Below are positions 34,941 through 43,057 of a DNA stretch of 64,000 nucleotides, piece by piece. The position numbers and the translations under genes were made by a program. The first letter of the stretch is position 1, and each line of letters starts with the position of its first letter. The DNA comes from Motilimonas eburnea (GTDB taxonomy: Bacteria > Pseudomonadota > Gammaproteobacteria > Enterobacterales > CBDFNC01): positions 186,001-250,000 of the forward strand of contig NZ_JAIMJB010000001.1 of the NCBI RefSeq assembly GCF_021295345.1, written 5' to 3'. The notes beneath the pieces were generated by a model. It made no database searches and was not told the DNA's origin. It was given only the letters and a program-made list of their open reading frames with translations.

Positions 34941-35918
34941 ATGGCAAGGTGTGTGAGTCGAATAATCAGATGGAAGTTGTGCTTAGCATTGATCGTTATG
35001 CTCAGTGCATGTGCGCCTGAAAATGAGTCCTTACGCGTTGGTGCGGCCCCCTGGCCTGGTTTTGAGCCTATCTATCTTGCGCGAGAAATGGAGTATTTAG
35101 ACCAAGATCGTATTTCCTTGTTTGAGCTTACCAGTGCTAGCCATGTTGCCCACAGCTTTGAAGCGGGCAAATTAGATGTGGCTTTATTGTCCCTTGACGA
35201 GGTGCTGACCTTAGTGACCCGAGGGGTAAAATTAAAGGTGATTGCCATTATTGATGAGTCCGTCGGTGGTGATGCCATCATTGGTTTGCCCGGGGTTACC
35301 CATATTCATCATTTAAAAGGTAAGCGCATCGGCTATGAAAATAACGCTGCGGGTTCATTGTTGTTAGCCGAAGCCCTTAGTCACGCCAATCTCGCTGCCC
35401 ACGAGGTGGAGCTAGTTGAAGTCAAACTGGATGAGCAACGCCAAGTGTTTCATCGCAATCAAGTGGATGCACTGATAACCAGCGAGCCGATTAAGCAACA
35501 ATTACTTGGCTTAGGTGGCGTTGCTATCTTTGACAGCTCGCGATTGCCGGGGCGCATTGTTAATTTAATGGTGGCATCGGAGCAGGCCATGGCGACAAAA
35601 ACGCCAATGATGGTTGAACTGCTTAAAAGCTATTACAAAGCCAGAAAGTTTCAAAAAGGCCGACCAAAAAAAGCCATGCAAATTATGGCCATTCGGTTGC
35701 AGCTTTATACCAGTGAAATGGAAAACAGCTTACAAGGGGTGAAATTTATCGAGCCTGTTGAGGCCATCATGCGACTGGCGGGCAATGCGCAATCAGCTTT
35801 GACCACACAAGCAAAAGATTTAGGTGAGTTAATGGTTTATCGCGGCATGCTCGAATCCGTGCCGGATTTAAGTCACCTGGTAGACAGTCAAATTCTGGAG
35901 CGGGTGGTGTATGAATAA
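34941..35918 (+). CDS. Lipoprotein periplasmic substrate-binding protein, partner of the GGDEF/EAL sensor
   Basis: A 325-aa predicted lipoprotein (lipobox LSAC, Cys24). The mature part resembles the SsuA/ThiY/NMT1-type binding proteins of ABC importers: 'LRVGAAPWPGFEPIYLAREMEYL', 'FEAGKLDVALLSLDEVLTLV', 'KGKRIGYENNAAGSLLLAEAL' and 'VDALITSEPIKQQLL'. No ABC permease or ATPase is nearby. Instead its last codons overlap the start of a transmembrane GGDEF/EAL protein by eight bases. This recalls the NspS/MbaA pair of Vibrio cholerae, where a binding protein reports its ligand to a cyclic-di-GMP enzyme. The ligand is unknown. Confidence 0.82.
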   Translation: MARCVSRIIRWKLCLALIVMLSACAPENESLRVGAAPWPGFEPIYLAREMEYLDQDRISLFELTSASHVAHSFEAGKLDVALLSLDEVLTLVTRGVKLKVIAIIDESVGGDAIIGLPGVTHIHHLKGKRIGYENNAAGSLLLAEALSHANLAAHEVELVEVKLDEQRQVFHRNQVDALITSEPIKQQLLGLGGVAIFDSSRLPGRIVNLMVASEQAMATKTPMMVELLKSYYKARKFQKGRPKKAMQIMAIRLQLYTSEMENSLQGVKFIEPVEAIMRLAGNAQSALTTQAKDLGELMVYRGMLESVPDLSHLVDSQILERVVYE

Positions 35919-38412
35919 CCCTAGATTGTGGTCCCTTGCTTCTGTCATTCCGGCATTATTGTTATTGGTATTTTTGCTGCTGCAAGCCGTGTTTATTTAT
36001 ATTGATTATCACAATAAAAGTGAGCGCTTGCTGGTGCAAAGCAAAGAAGAAGTGCTCGGCAAGGTGAATAAGCTGCAGCAAAGTCTCTCTGATGCCTTGA
36101 TGCGTCATGATAACGCGGTGGCTGAGCGTGAACTGACACTCGCCGCATTGAATGACAACGTAACGCAATTACTTGTGCTTGATGAAAATGCGGAAGTGCT
36201 GCTGGCTAATCAAATGAGCCTTAAGTTTATGTTTGCCAGTGCCGTGTTGCCGGAGTTTAGCTGGAACGATTTCTATCTGGCACGAGATAAAAACCGCTTG
36301 TTGTATCAATATGAGCCCAATAGTCAAACCATCTATGTGTACGCGCCACTGCAATTAGCACGTAAAGATCACAGCTTAAAGCGCAACAATACCGGCGCAA
36401 TATTCGTGTCTTATTCGCTGACTAAACCTTACCAACAGTTAAAATTCACCACCCTTAAAGATTCCATAAAAACCACTTTAGTTGTGCTAGTGGCCTTAAC
36501 CATCTTGATTCTATTGATGGTGAAAATGATTATTTCGCCTTTGAATCGACTGGTGCAAGCCGCGCAGCACCTCAATAACGAGGATGACTTTCCCGCGTTA
36601 AAACAGGGGCAAGGTGAAATCGGCATGTTGCAGCGCTCTCTTATCGAGATGGCCGAAAAAATGAAAGCGAGCTTTGCTCAACTCAGTGCCAGCGAGCAAC
36701 GTTGGCATTACGCCCTGAGTGGGGCCAGAGATGGGGTATGGGATTGGAGTCTAGAAAGCAACCGAGTGTATTACTCTAGCCGCTGGAAAGAAATGCTAGG
36801 GCACACGGATGACGAAATCGGTGATGACATTGAAGAGTTAGAGCAACGCGTGCATCCCGATGACTTAAATGACATGTTCAGTTGTTTAAAACAACACTTG
36901 CAGGGCAAAACGCCTTACTATGAGCATATTCATCGCATTCGTTGTAAAGATGACAGCTATTGTTGGGTACTAGATCGCGGTAAGGTGATTGAGTGGTCTA
37001 CGGATGGCTCGCCATCACGGGTGATCAGTACTCATACTGATATTACCGAGTACCGTAAAGCACAAGACTTGGTGGCGTTTCAAGCCTATCATGATGAGGT
37101 GACTCAGTTGCCTAACCGGCGTAAATTGCTTGAACACTTGAATATTGAAATTAACCGAGCTAAGCAAAGTAAGCAATACGGTTGCCTGCTGTTTATCGAT
37201 ATCGATAAATTTAAACAAGTCAATGATGTTCATGGCCATATGGCAGCCGATACCTTACTTAAAATGGTGGCTAAACGGTTATTGCAAATGATGGAAGGCA
37301 GTAACATCGTGGCGCGCTTACCCGGTGATGAGTTTGCCATTGTTTTGCCCCAATTAGGAAATGAGCCCGATAAAGCGGGTGAACAAGCCTTAGGGTTTGC
37401 ACAGGTGGTGCGCAAGCGCATTGCATCCCCCTTTGTTTTGCAGGGGCAACGTATTAATTTGTCGTCGACTATTGGCATTACCTTGTTTCCCGAGGGTGGA
37501 CACTCAGCAACGGATATTTTACGCCAAGCGGATATAGCCATGTTTCACGGTAAGGAAGATGGCCGCGATATGATCCATTTCTTTTCCCAAGAAATGGAAA
37601 ACCGCGTTCAACGTAGCCACAACTTACAACAAATGCTACGTCTGGCCTTAGAGCAAGATGAAATCAAATTGTTCTTGCAAGCGAAGACAGACCGCAAGGG
37701 CAACACGGTTGGATGTGAAGCCTTGTTGCGTTGGTATCAACCTCAGCGAGGCTGGATTTCACCGGCTGAGTTTGTGCCGGCAGCAGAAGATTCTGGTTTA
37801 ATTATTGAGTTGGGTAACTGGGTACTGCGCCAAGCCTGTTTTAAACTGGTGCATTGGCGGCAGTTAGGCCTTGCTGATAATTTCACCACCTTATCGGTGA
37901 ACGTTAGCCCGAAACAATTTTTACAGGTCGACTTTGTTGAGCAAATCATTCAAGTTGTGAAAGAAACGGGTATTGATCCAACGTTCCTAGAGCTGGAGAT
38001 CACCGAAACCATCTTAGTGTCTCAACTTGACGATGCGGTTGAGAAAATAAAAGCCTTACGCGCACTGGGAATACGTTTCGCCATTGATGATTTTGGCACC
38101 GGCTATTCGTCAATGTCTTACTTAAGTACGTTACCCATTACCGCCCTTAAAATAGATCGCTCATTTGTTCAACACATCGAAACCCAAGAAAGCCAACAGG
38201 CGATAGTGGCAGCGATTATCGCCATGGCCGATAATTTAGATTTAGAAGTGATTGCTGAAGGGGTGGAAAATGTTGCTCAGCTTAACTTCTTGAAATCCAA
38301 AGGCTGTAGCTTGTTTCAGGGATACTTGTTTGGCAAGGCATTAAGCGTGGATGATTTTGCTAAAACGGTGTTGCCAGCTCAGCAGCCTGAACCTGTGGGC
38401 TCTGACTGCTAA
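35911..38412 (+). CDS. Transmembrane PAS-GGDEF-EAL cyclic-di-GMP protein
   Basis: An 833-aa inner-membrane signalling protein. Membrane segments at about 10-31 and 188-210 enclose a periplasmic domain, followed by a HAMP-like stretch, a PAS domain (about 265-385, with 'DGVWDWSLESNRVYYSSRWKEMLG'), a GGDEF domain and an EAL domain. The GGDEF signature (about residue 470) reads PGDEF in 'ARLPGDEFAIVL', so cyclase activity is doubtful. The EAL domain looks complete: 'GCEALLRW' at about 600, 'ELEITETIL', 'IDDFGTGYSS', 'LKIDRSFV' and 'VIAEGVE', which suggests phosphodiesterase activity. It overlaps the binding-protein gene by eight bases and is probably controlled by it. Confidence 0.93.
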   Translation: MNNPRLWSLASVIPALLLLVFLLLQAVFIYIDYHNKSERLLVQSKEEVLGKVNKLQQSLSDALMRHDNAVAERELTLAALNDNVTQLLVLDENAEVLLANQMSLKFMFASAVLPEFSWNDFYLARDKNRLLYQYEPNSQTIYVYAPLQLARKDHSLKRNNTGAIFVSYSLTKPYQQLKFTTLKDSIKTTLVVLVALTILILLMVKMIISPLNRLVQAAQHLNNEDDFPALKQGQGEIGMLQRSLIEMAEKMKASFAQLSASEQRWHYALSGARDGVWDWSLESNRVYYSSRWKEMLGHTDDEIGDDIEELEQRVHPDDLNDMFSCLKQHLQGKTPYYEHIHRIRCKDDSYCWVLDRGKVIEWSTDGSPSRVISTHTDITEYRKAQDLVAFQAYHDEVTQLPNRRKLLEHLNIEINRAKQSKQYGCLLFIDIDKFKQVNDVHGHMAADTLLKMVAKRLLQMMEGSNIVARLPGDEFAIVLPQLGNEPDKAGEQALGFAQVVRKRIASPFVLQGQRINLSSTIGITLFPEGGHSATDILRQADIAMFHGKEDGRDMIHFFSQEMENRVQRSHNLQQMLRLALEQDEIKLFLQAKTDRKGNTVGCEALLRWYQPQRGWISPAEFVPAAEDSGLIIELGNWVLRQACFKLVHWRQLGLADNFTTLSVNVSPKQFLQVDFVEQIIQVVKETGIDPTFLELEITETILVSQLDDAVEKIKALRALGIRFAIDDFGTGYSSMSYLSTLPITALKIDRSFVQHIETQESQQAIVAAIIAMADNLDLEVIAEGVENVAQLNFLKSKGCSLFQGYLFGKALSVDDFAKTVLPAQQPEPVGSDC

Positions 38413-38447
38413 GCTGACATTGAAAGACTTTGAAAGGGGCGTATACC

Positions 38448-40583
38448 TTAGCCTCGACGGCGATCAAAGTAGCGCTTTAACCAAGTGAGTAGCCAGATGG
38501 GTTTGTGTTTTTGTTTCCACTGGCCGGCCACATATTTATTGGCTTCTAGCATGGTGGGATAAGCATGCGTGGTGGCCAATATTTTACTCAAACCTAACTT
38601 GTATTTCATTGCCAATACAAATTCGCCAATCATATCACCGGCGTGGTTTGCGACTATGGTCACCCCGAGAATGCGGTCTTTGTTAGGTACGGTTAGCACT
38701 TTTACTTTGCCTTGTGTCGCATCATCTGCAATAGCGCGATCCAGCTCTTTGAGTTCAAATTCCGTCACTTCAACGGCGATCCCCTCTGCTCTGGCCTGTT
38801 GCTCGGTGAGCCCGACTTGCGCAATTTGTGGATCGCAATAAGTGACACTGGGGATCACGCGATAATCTGCTTTAAATTTTTTAAACCGGCCAAATAAGGC
38901 ATTCACACTGGCATACCAAGCTTGATGAGCGGCAAAGTGCGTAAACTGCATTGGCCCGGCCACATCGCCAACGGCAAAGATGTTGGCATACTGAGTGCGT
39001 AGATAGGGGTCGAGTACCAGGGTGCCGTTGTCATGGGTTTCGATGCCTAAATCCTCTAAGCCTAAGCCTTGTGTGTTCGCTTTACGGCCAACGGCGATCA
39101 ATACCTTATCAAACGTTTGATGGTGGTTTTCCCCCTGATACTGGTAGTGGATACATTGCGCCCCTTCGCTCGATGAAAACTGGGTGAGCTTTACGCCAAG
39201 CAGCGTTTGGATATGCTCTTGGTCAAATTGCTGCTGCAACAGCTGCGCAATGTCTTGATCTGCCCTTGGCATCAGCTGTGCGGCTTGGTCCATTATGGTT
39301 ACCTTCGAGCCCAAGCGGGAAAAGGCTTGGGCTAATTCACAGCCAATGGGGCCAGCACCGATGATCAATAATTGTTGGGGCAGCGTTTGCAACTGCCACA
39401 GATTATCTGAAGTCAGGTAGTCTATGTGTTCGAGGCCGGCTATGTTGGGGACAAAGGGTTTAGCGCCGGTAGCAATAATAATGTTTTCTGTGGTGAGTTG
39501 TTGTCCGTTAAGCTCAACATGATAGGGGCTACGGATCACCGCATGCCCGCTAAGGCATTCAACGCCGAGTTGGCGATAGCGTTCAACAGAGTCGTGTGGT
39601 TCAATCTGCTTGATCACTTGGTGTACTCTGGCCATCACGGCTTTAAAATTGGCGTTGGCGTTAACCGGGCTAAAACCAAGCTGTGATGCTTTGCTCAACT
39701 CATGGGCAAAATGGGCACTGCGCAGTAGTGCTTTAGAAGGCACGCAGCCGGTGTTGAGGCAATCGCCTCCCATTTTGTGTTTTTCAATGATGGCGACTTT
39801 GGCATTCACGGTTGCAGCTATGTAACTGCTTACTAACCCGCCAGCCCCTGCACCTATGACTATCATGTTGTAGTCAAACGTGTCGGGCTTAGGGTAGCGG
39901 CGATATAATTTATGCTGCTTGATGCGGTGCATAACGAAACGGACCACATGGGGCAGGCTGGCAAGGGCAGCTAAAGCAAGCCAAAGGGAAGGTGAGGCAA
40001 TGTCCTCGACGCGTTGGATTTTGCCGAGCTCTGTCCCTGCGTTGACATAAACCAAGGTGCCGGGGATCATGCCCAGCTGACTTACCCAGTAAAAGCGCCA
40101 TGATTTAATGGTGGTTAGCCCCATTAACAGGTTGATCAGAAAAAAAGGGACCACGGGCAGCAAGCGCAGACTCAGTAAGTAATCACTCCCGCGCTGCTCA
40201 AACTCACGATTAAATTGATGAAGCTTGTGCCCCCAGCGTTGCTGGATTTTGTCTCGGGCCAGATAGCGAGCAAGTAAAAAAGCCAAAGTAGCTCCTAAGC
40301 TGCTGGCAAAAGAAACCAAGATAAATCCCTGCCAGAGTCCAAATAAGGCGCCCGCCAAGAGGGTGAGCATAGCCGCGCCTGGCAGAGAGCTGGCGGTGAT
40401 GATCAGGTAGATAATAAAAAAAGCGCTCGCGTAGAGCCAAGGAGCTGAGTCGATTAGGTGTTGCAATTTAAGGTGCTGTTGTTGGATGGTCGCTAAATTA
40501 AGGTAGTGAGATAAATCAAAAGCAACAAAGCTAATGATGATCAGGCTAAGCATGATGAGCAGTGCCAGTTTTGTTTTACTCAT
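38448..40583 (-). CDS. Fusion of a TVP38/DedA-like membrane domain with a pyridine nucleotide-disulfide oxidoreductase
   Basis: A 711-aa two-part protein. Residues about 1-220 form a TVP38/TMEM64 (SNARE-associated, DedA-like) membrane domain, with 'SSLPGAAMLTLLAGALFGLWQG' and 'LPVVPFFLINLLMGLTTI'. From about 237 a flavoprotein disulfide reductase follows: FAD-binding 'MIVIGAGAGGLVSSY', the redox pair in 'GGDCLNTGCVPSK' (about 275 and 280), NAD-binding 'LLIIGAGPIGCELAQAFSRLG' and 'NIFAVGDVAGPMQFTHFA'. Near residue 672 the usual catalytic His position reads Tyr ('HAYPTMLE'), as in mercuric-reductase-like members. It overlaps the upstream AhpD-like gene by eight bases. The electron acceptor is unknown. 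Confidence 0.92.
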   Translation of the reverse strand: MSKTKLALLIMLSLIIISFVAFDLSHYLNLATIQQQHLKLQHLIDSAPWLYASAFFIIYLIITASSLPGAAMLTLLAGALFGLWQGFILVSFASSLGATLAFLLARYLARDKIQQRWGHKLHQFNREFEQRGSDYLLSLRLLPVVPFFLINLLMGLTTIKSWRFYWVSQLGMIPGTLVYVNAGTELGKIQRVEDIASPSLWLALAALASLPHVVRFVMHRIKQHKLYRRYPKPDTFDYNMIVIGAGAGGLVSSYIAATVNAKVAIIEKHKMGGDCLNTGCVPSKALLRSAHFAHELSKASQLGFSPVNANANFKAVMARVHQVIKQIEPHDSVERYRQLGVECLSGHAVIRSPYHVELNGQQLTTENIIIATGAKPFVPNIAGLEHIDYLTSDNLWQLQTLPQQLLIIGAGPIGCELAQAFSRLGSKVTIMDQAAQLMPRADQDIAQLLQQQFDQEHIQTLLGVKLTQFSSSEGAQCIHYQYQGENHHQTFDKVLIAVGRKANTQGLGLEDLGIETHDNGTLVLDPYLRTQYANIFAVGDVAGPMQFTHFAAHQAWYASVNALFGRFKKFKADYRVIPSVTYCDPQIAQVGLTEQQARAEGIAVEVTEFELKELDRAIADDATQGKVKVLTVPNKDRILGVTIVANHAGDMIGEFVLAMKYKLGLSKILATTHAYPTMLEANKYVAGQWKQKHKPIWLLTWLKRYFDRRRG

Positions 40584-41139
40584 TATTTGGCTCCTGCTGG
40601 TTTATCTGACAAAAACCTTGAGCGGGTACGTCTAGTGCGGCATTAAACTTGGCAGACATATTTTGAAAGGCAATCAAGGCGGTGAGATCAACAATCGCCG
40701 CTTCATTAAACCATTGCTTGAGGGTTGCAACTTGCTCATCCTTCACACCTTGATTGCTATCACTCATGGCTTCGGTGTAATCGAGTACGGCGCGCTCTTG
40801 TTCATCAAATATAGGGTCGTTACGCCAATCACTTAAGGCCAGCACTTTGGTTTCAGAGCCAGTGCGTTTTGCAAGGGTCATACTATTGATATCAATGCAA
40901 AATTTGCAATGATTTAGCTGAGACACGCGAACCGTTACCAAAGCGCGTAGCACCGGGGTGATCGGTGAGCGCTTGCGGTTTATCACACCATATAAGCTGG
41001 CAACGGTTGCAAACAACAGGGGAACTTTGCCCCAGAGTAAGCCTGGCATCAGTATCTCGCCATAGTTTCGTTGTTGGGTCCAGAAGAAAGGTTTTATCCA
41101 CCAGGGGTAGTGTTTAATCGGGTTGGGGGAAATGCGCAT
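40576..41139 (-). CDS. AhpD-like carboxymuconolactone decarboxylase family protein
   Basis: A 187-aa protein of the AhpD/CMD fold. The redox motif is visible in 'VSQLNHCKFCIDINSMTLAKR' (CxxC and a following acidic residue). This is the pattern of AhpD-type thiol peroxidase or disulfide-exchange proteins. The frame starts at 41154, but the ATG at 41139 has AAAGGAG five bases upstream and is the likely start. Its end overlaps the TVP38-flavoprotein fusion by eight bases, so the two are translationally coupled and may exchange electrons through their Cys pairs. Confidence 0.88.
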   Translation of the reverse strand: MRISPNPIKHYPWWIKPFFWTQQRNYGEILMPGLLWGKVPLLFATVASLYGVINRKRSPITPVLRALVTVRVSQLNHCKFCIDINSMTLAKRTGSETKVLALSDWRNDPIFDEQERAVLDYTEAMSDSNQGVKDEQVATLKQWFNEAAIVDLTALIAFQNMSAKFNAALDVPAQGFCQINQQEPNNE

Positions 41140-41332
41140 CAGGTCTCCTTTCATGCTGGTCTGATGACGTTAAATTATCTTGGCTTTCGTTATTGAGACA
41201 GGTGATGGGGTAAAAAAATTTCAATCATCATACCGAAAGCGAAATAAATTCTATATATCAGACGTTAAGCTAGTTAAGCTTAGTTTATCTTTGTAATACA
41301 CTTTACAGATTGGTTTAGATCTTAGGTACTCT

Positions 41333-43057
41333 ATGGTGATAATGTTGCGGCTATTGGTGGTTTTTTGTGCTTTTTTGAGTTTGAGTGCGTTTGCGAAAGT
41401 CGATTTAACCATCAATGGGATCAAAGGCAATCTAAAAGATAATGTTGAAGCTTACATCTTGTCTGTCTCCGAACCTCGAGGTCGTAACTTAGGCACCTAT
41501 CGTGAAAGTCTGTTAGAAGAGACCCAAAAGGGCTTGATGGCCTTAGGGTATTATCAATCTAAGATTCAATTAAGTGTCTCTCTTAAAGATCAAACCCCGG
41601 GTAAGTTGGTGGTGGTGGTTGATATCGAGCCGGGTGATCCTGTCATCATTACCCACATTGATAAACAATTACGGGGTGAAGCTCGCCATGATGAAGAATT
41701 TCTAACTTTTTTGAAAAACTTACCCCTTGAAAAAGGCAAGCCTCTCGATCACGGTTTATACGCCTCGGTGAAATCAAGTATTACCAGCCGAGCCCTGCAA
41801 CGGGGATATTTTAACGGTAAGTTTATTAAATCGAGTGTGGAAGTTGAACGCAAAACCAATCAAGCCACCATTTACCTCTGGTTTGAATCTGGCACCCGTT
41901 ATCGCTACGGCAAGGTGTTTTTTACCCAACCGACGCCGGCTGAGTCCCTCATTCGCAACATGATTACCTTTGACCAAGGCGAGTTTTACCTTAGTAAGGA
42001 AATTGCAGAGTTTAGTGTTGAGCTAAGTGATACGGGGTATTTTCGTAATGTGTTGGTAAGACCTAATTTAGATAAGGCGGTGGGGAACCAAGTGCCAATA
42101 GAAATTACCGTGGGGCTAAAGCCAACGAACAGCTTTGAAATCGGCGCGGGGGTGACAACCGATATCGGGCCGCGAATGAGCTTTAATTGGAAACGGCCTT
42201 GGGTTAACGATTATGGACATAGCCTGGGTACGAACGTGGAATTAAGCGAGCCTTCACAGACTGTTTCCGGGTTTTATAAAGTGCCGGTTGATGACCCTAA
42301 TACGGATTATTGGAATTTTCAGGTGGGTTATCAGCGCCTTGATGAAAACGACACGGAAAGTAACAAATACACCATCAGTGCCAACCGCTTTTCAAAGACG
42401 CCGGGCAATTGGGACCGAAATGCTTATCTGAAATATGACATTGAGGAAAGTACGCAAGGTAATCAAGATCTTACAACCCAGCTATTGTTGCCCGGTGTGA
42501 CCTATACACGCACGCGAGTTCGAGGCGGGTTGAATGCTTATTGGGGAGATAAACAAATTTTGGGCACCGAAGTATCGAGCAAATACTGGGCATCGGATGA
42601 AGATATTTTAAAAGTCTATGGGCAAACTAAATGGTTACGTTCGTTAACCCCCAAACACCGCATTTTAACCCGGTTAGAATTGGGCGCCATTGCCGTTGAC
42701 TCGATTGAAAGTGTGCCCGCTACCATGCGCTTTTTTGCCGGAGGAGATCAGTCCATTCGTGGCTTTAGCTATAAATCCATTGCTCCGCGCGATGAGCAAA
42801 ACAAGTTAATTGGAGGCAAGTATTTGGCCGTGGCCAGTCTTGAGTATAGTTATCCGGTCAGAGAAAATTGGCGCATTGCTACTTTTATTGATGGCGGCAC
42901 GGCCACCAATGATTTCTCTGAAGATATCTTATATGGCACAGGAATAGGGGCGGCGTGGGCATCCCCCATTGGACCGATCAAGTTATTTCTTGGTACGCCG
43001 ATTAACGGCGATGAAGATGGCGTCAGAATACACTTCTTGATGGGGCCTGAACTATGA
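41333..43057 (+). CDS. tamA: Translocation and assembly module outer-membrane protein TamA
   Basis: Outer-membrane Omp85-family beta-barrel that, with TamB, assembles certain outer-membrane proteins and is linked to lipid transport. The 574-aa product has a signal peptide ending near 'LSLSAFA' (about residue 21), POTRA domains (about 25-260) and a 16-strand barrel with the conserved 'RFFAGGDQSIRGFSYKSIAPRDEQ' and 'GTGIGAAWASPIGPIKLFLGTPI'. Its stop overlaps the tamB start (ATGATGA). The last residues are GPEL rather than an aromatic end. Confidence 0.95.
   Translation: MVIMLRLLVVFCAFLSLSAFAKVDLTINGIKGNLKDNVEAYILSVSEPRGRNLGTYRESLLEETQKGLMALGYYQSKIQLSVSLKDQTPGKLVVVVDIEPGDPVIITHIDKQLRGEARHDEEFLTFLKNLPLEKGKPLDHGLYASVKSSITSRALQRGYFNGKFIKSSVEVERKTNQATIYLWFESGTRYRYGKVFFTQPTPAESLIRNMITFDQGEFYLSKEIAEFSVELSDTGYFRNVLVRPNLDKAVGNQVPIEITVGLKPTNSFEIGAGVTTDIGPRMSFNWKRPWVNDYGHSLGTNVELSEPSQTVSGFYKVPVDDPNTDYWNFQVGYQRLDENDTESNKYTISANRFSKTPGNWDRNAYLKYDIEESTQGNQDLTTQLLLPGVTYTRTRVRGGLNAYWGDKQILGTEVSSKYWASDEDILKVYGQTKWLRSLTPKHRILTRLELGAIAVDSIESVPATMRFFAGGDQSIRGFSYKSIAPRDEQNKLIGGKYLAVASLEYSYPVRENWRIATFIDGGTATNDFSEDILYGTGIGAAWASPIGPIKLFLGTPINGDEDGVRIHFLMGPEL

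Noticed and set aside
36400-38412. Active diguanylate cyclase
   Set aside because: The active-site motif reads PGDEF instead of GGDEF, and no clear inhibitory RxxD site precedes it. I therefore favour phosphodiesterase activity, without excluding residual cyclase activity.
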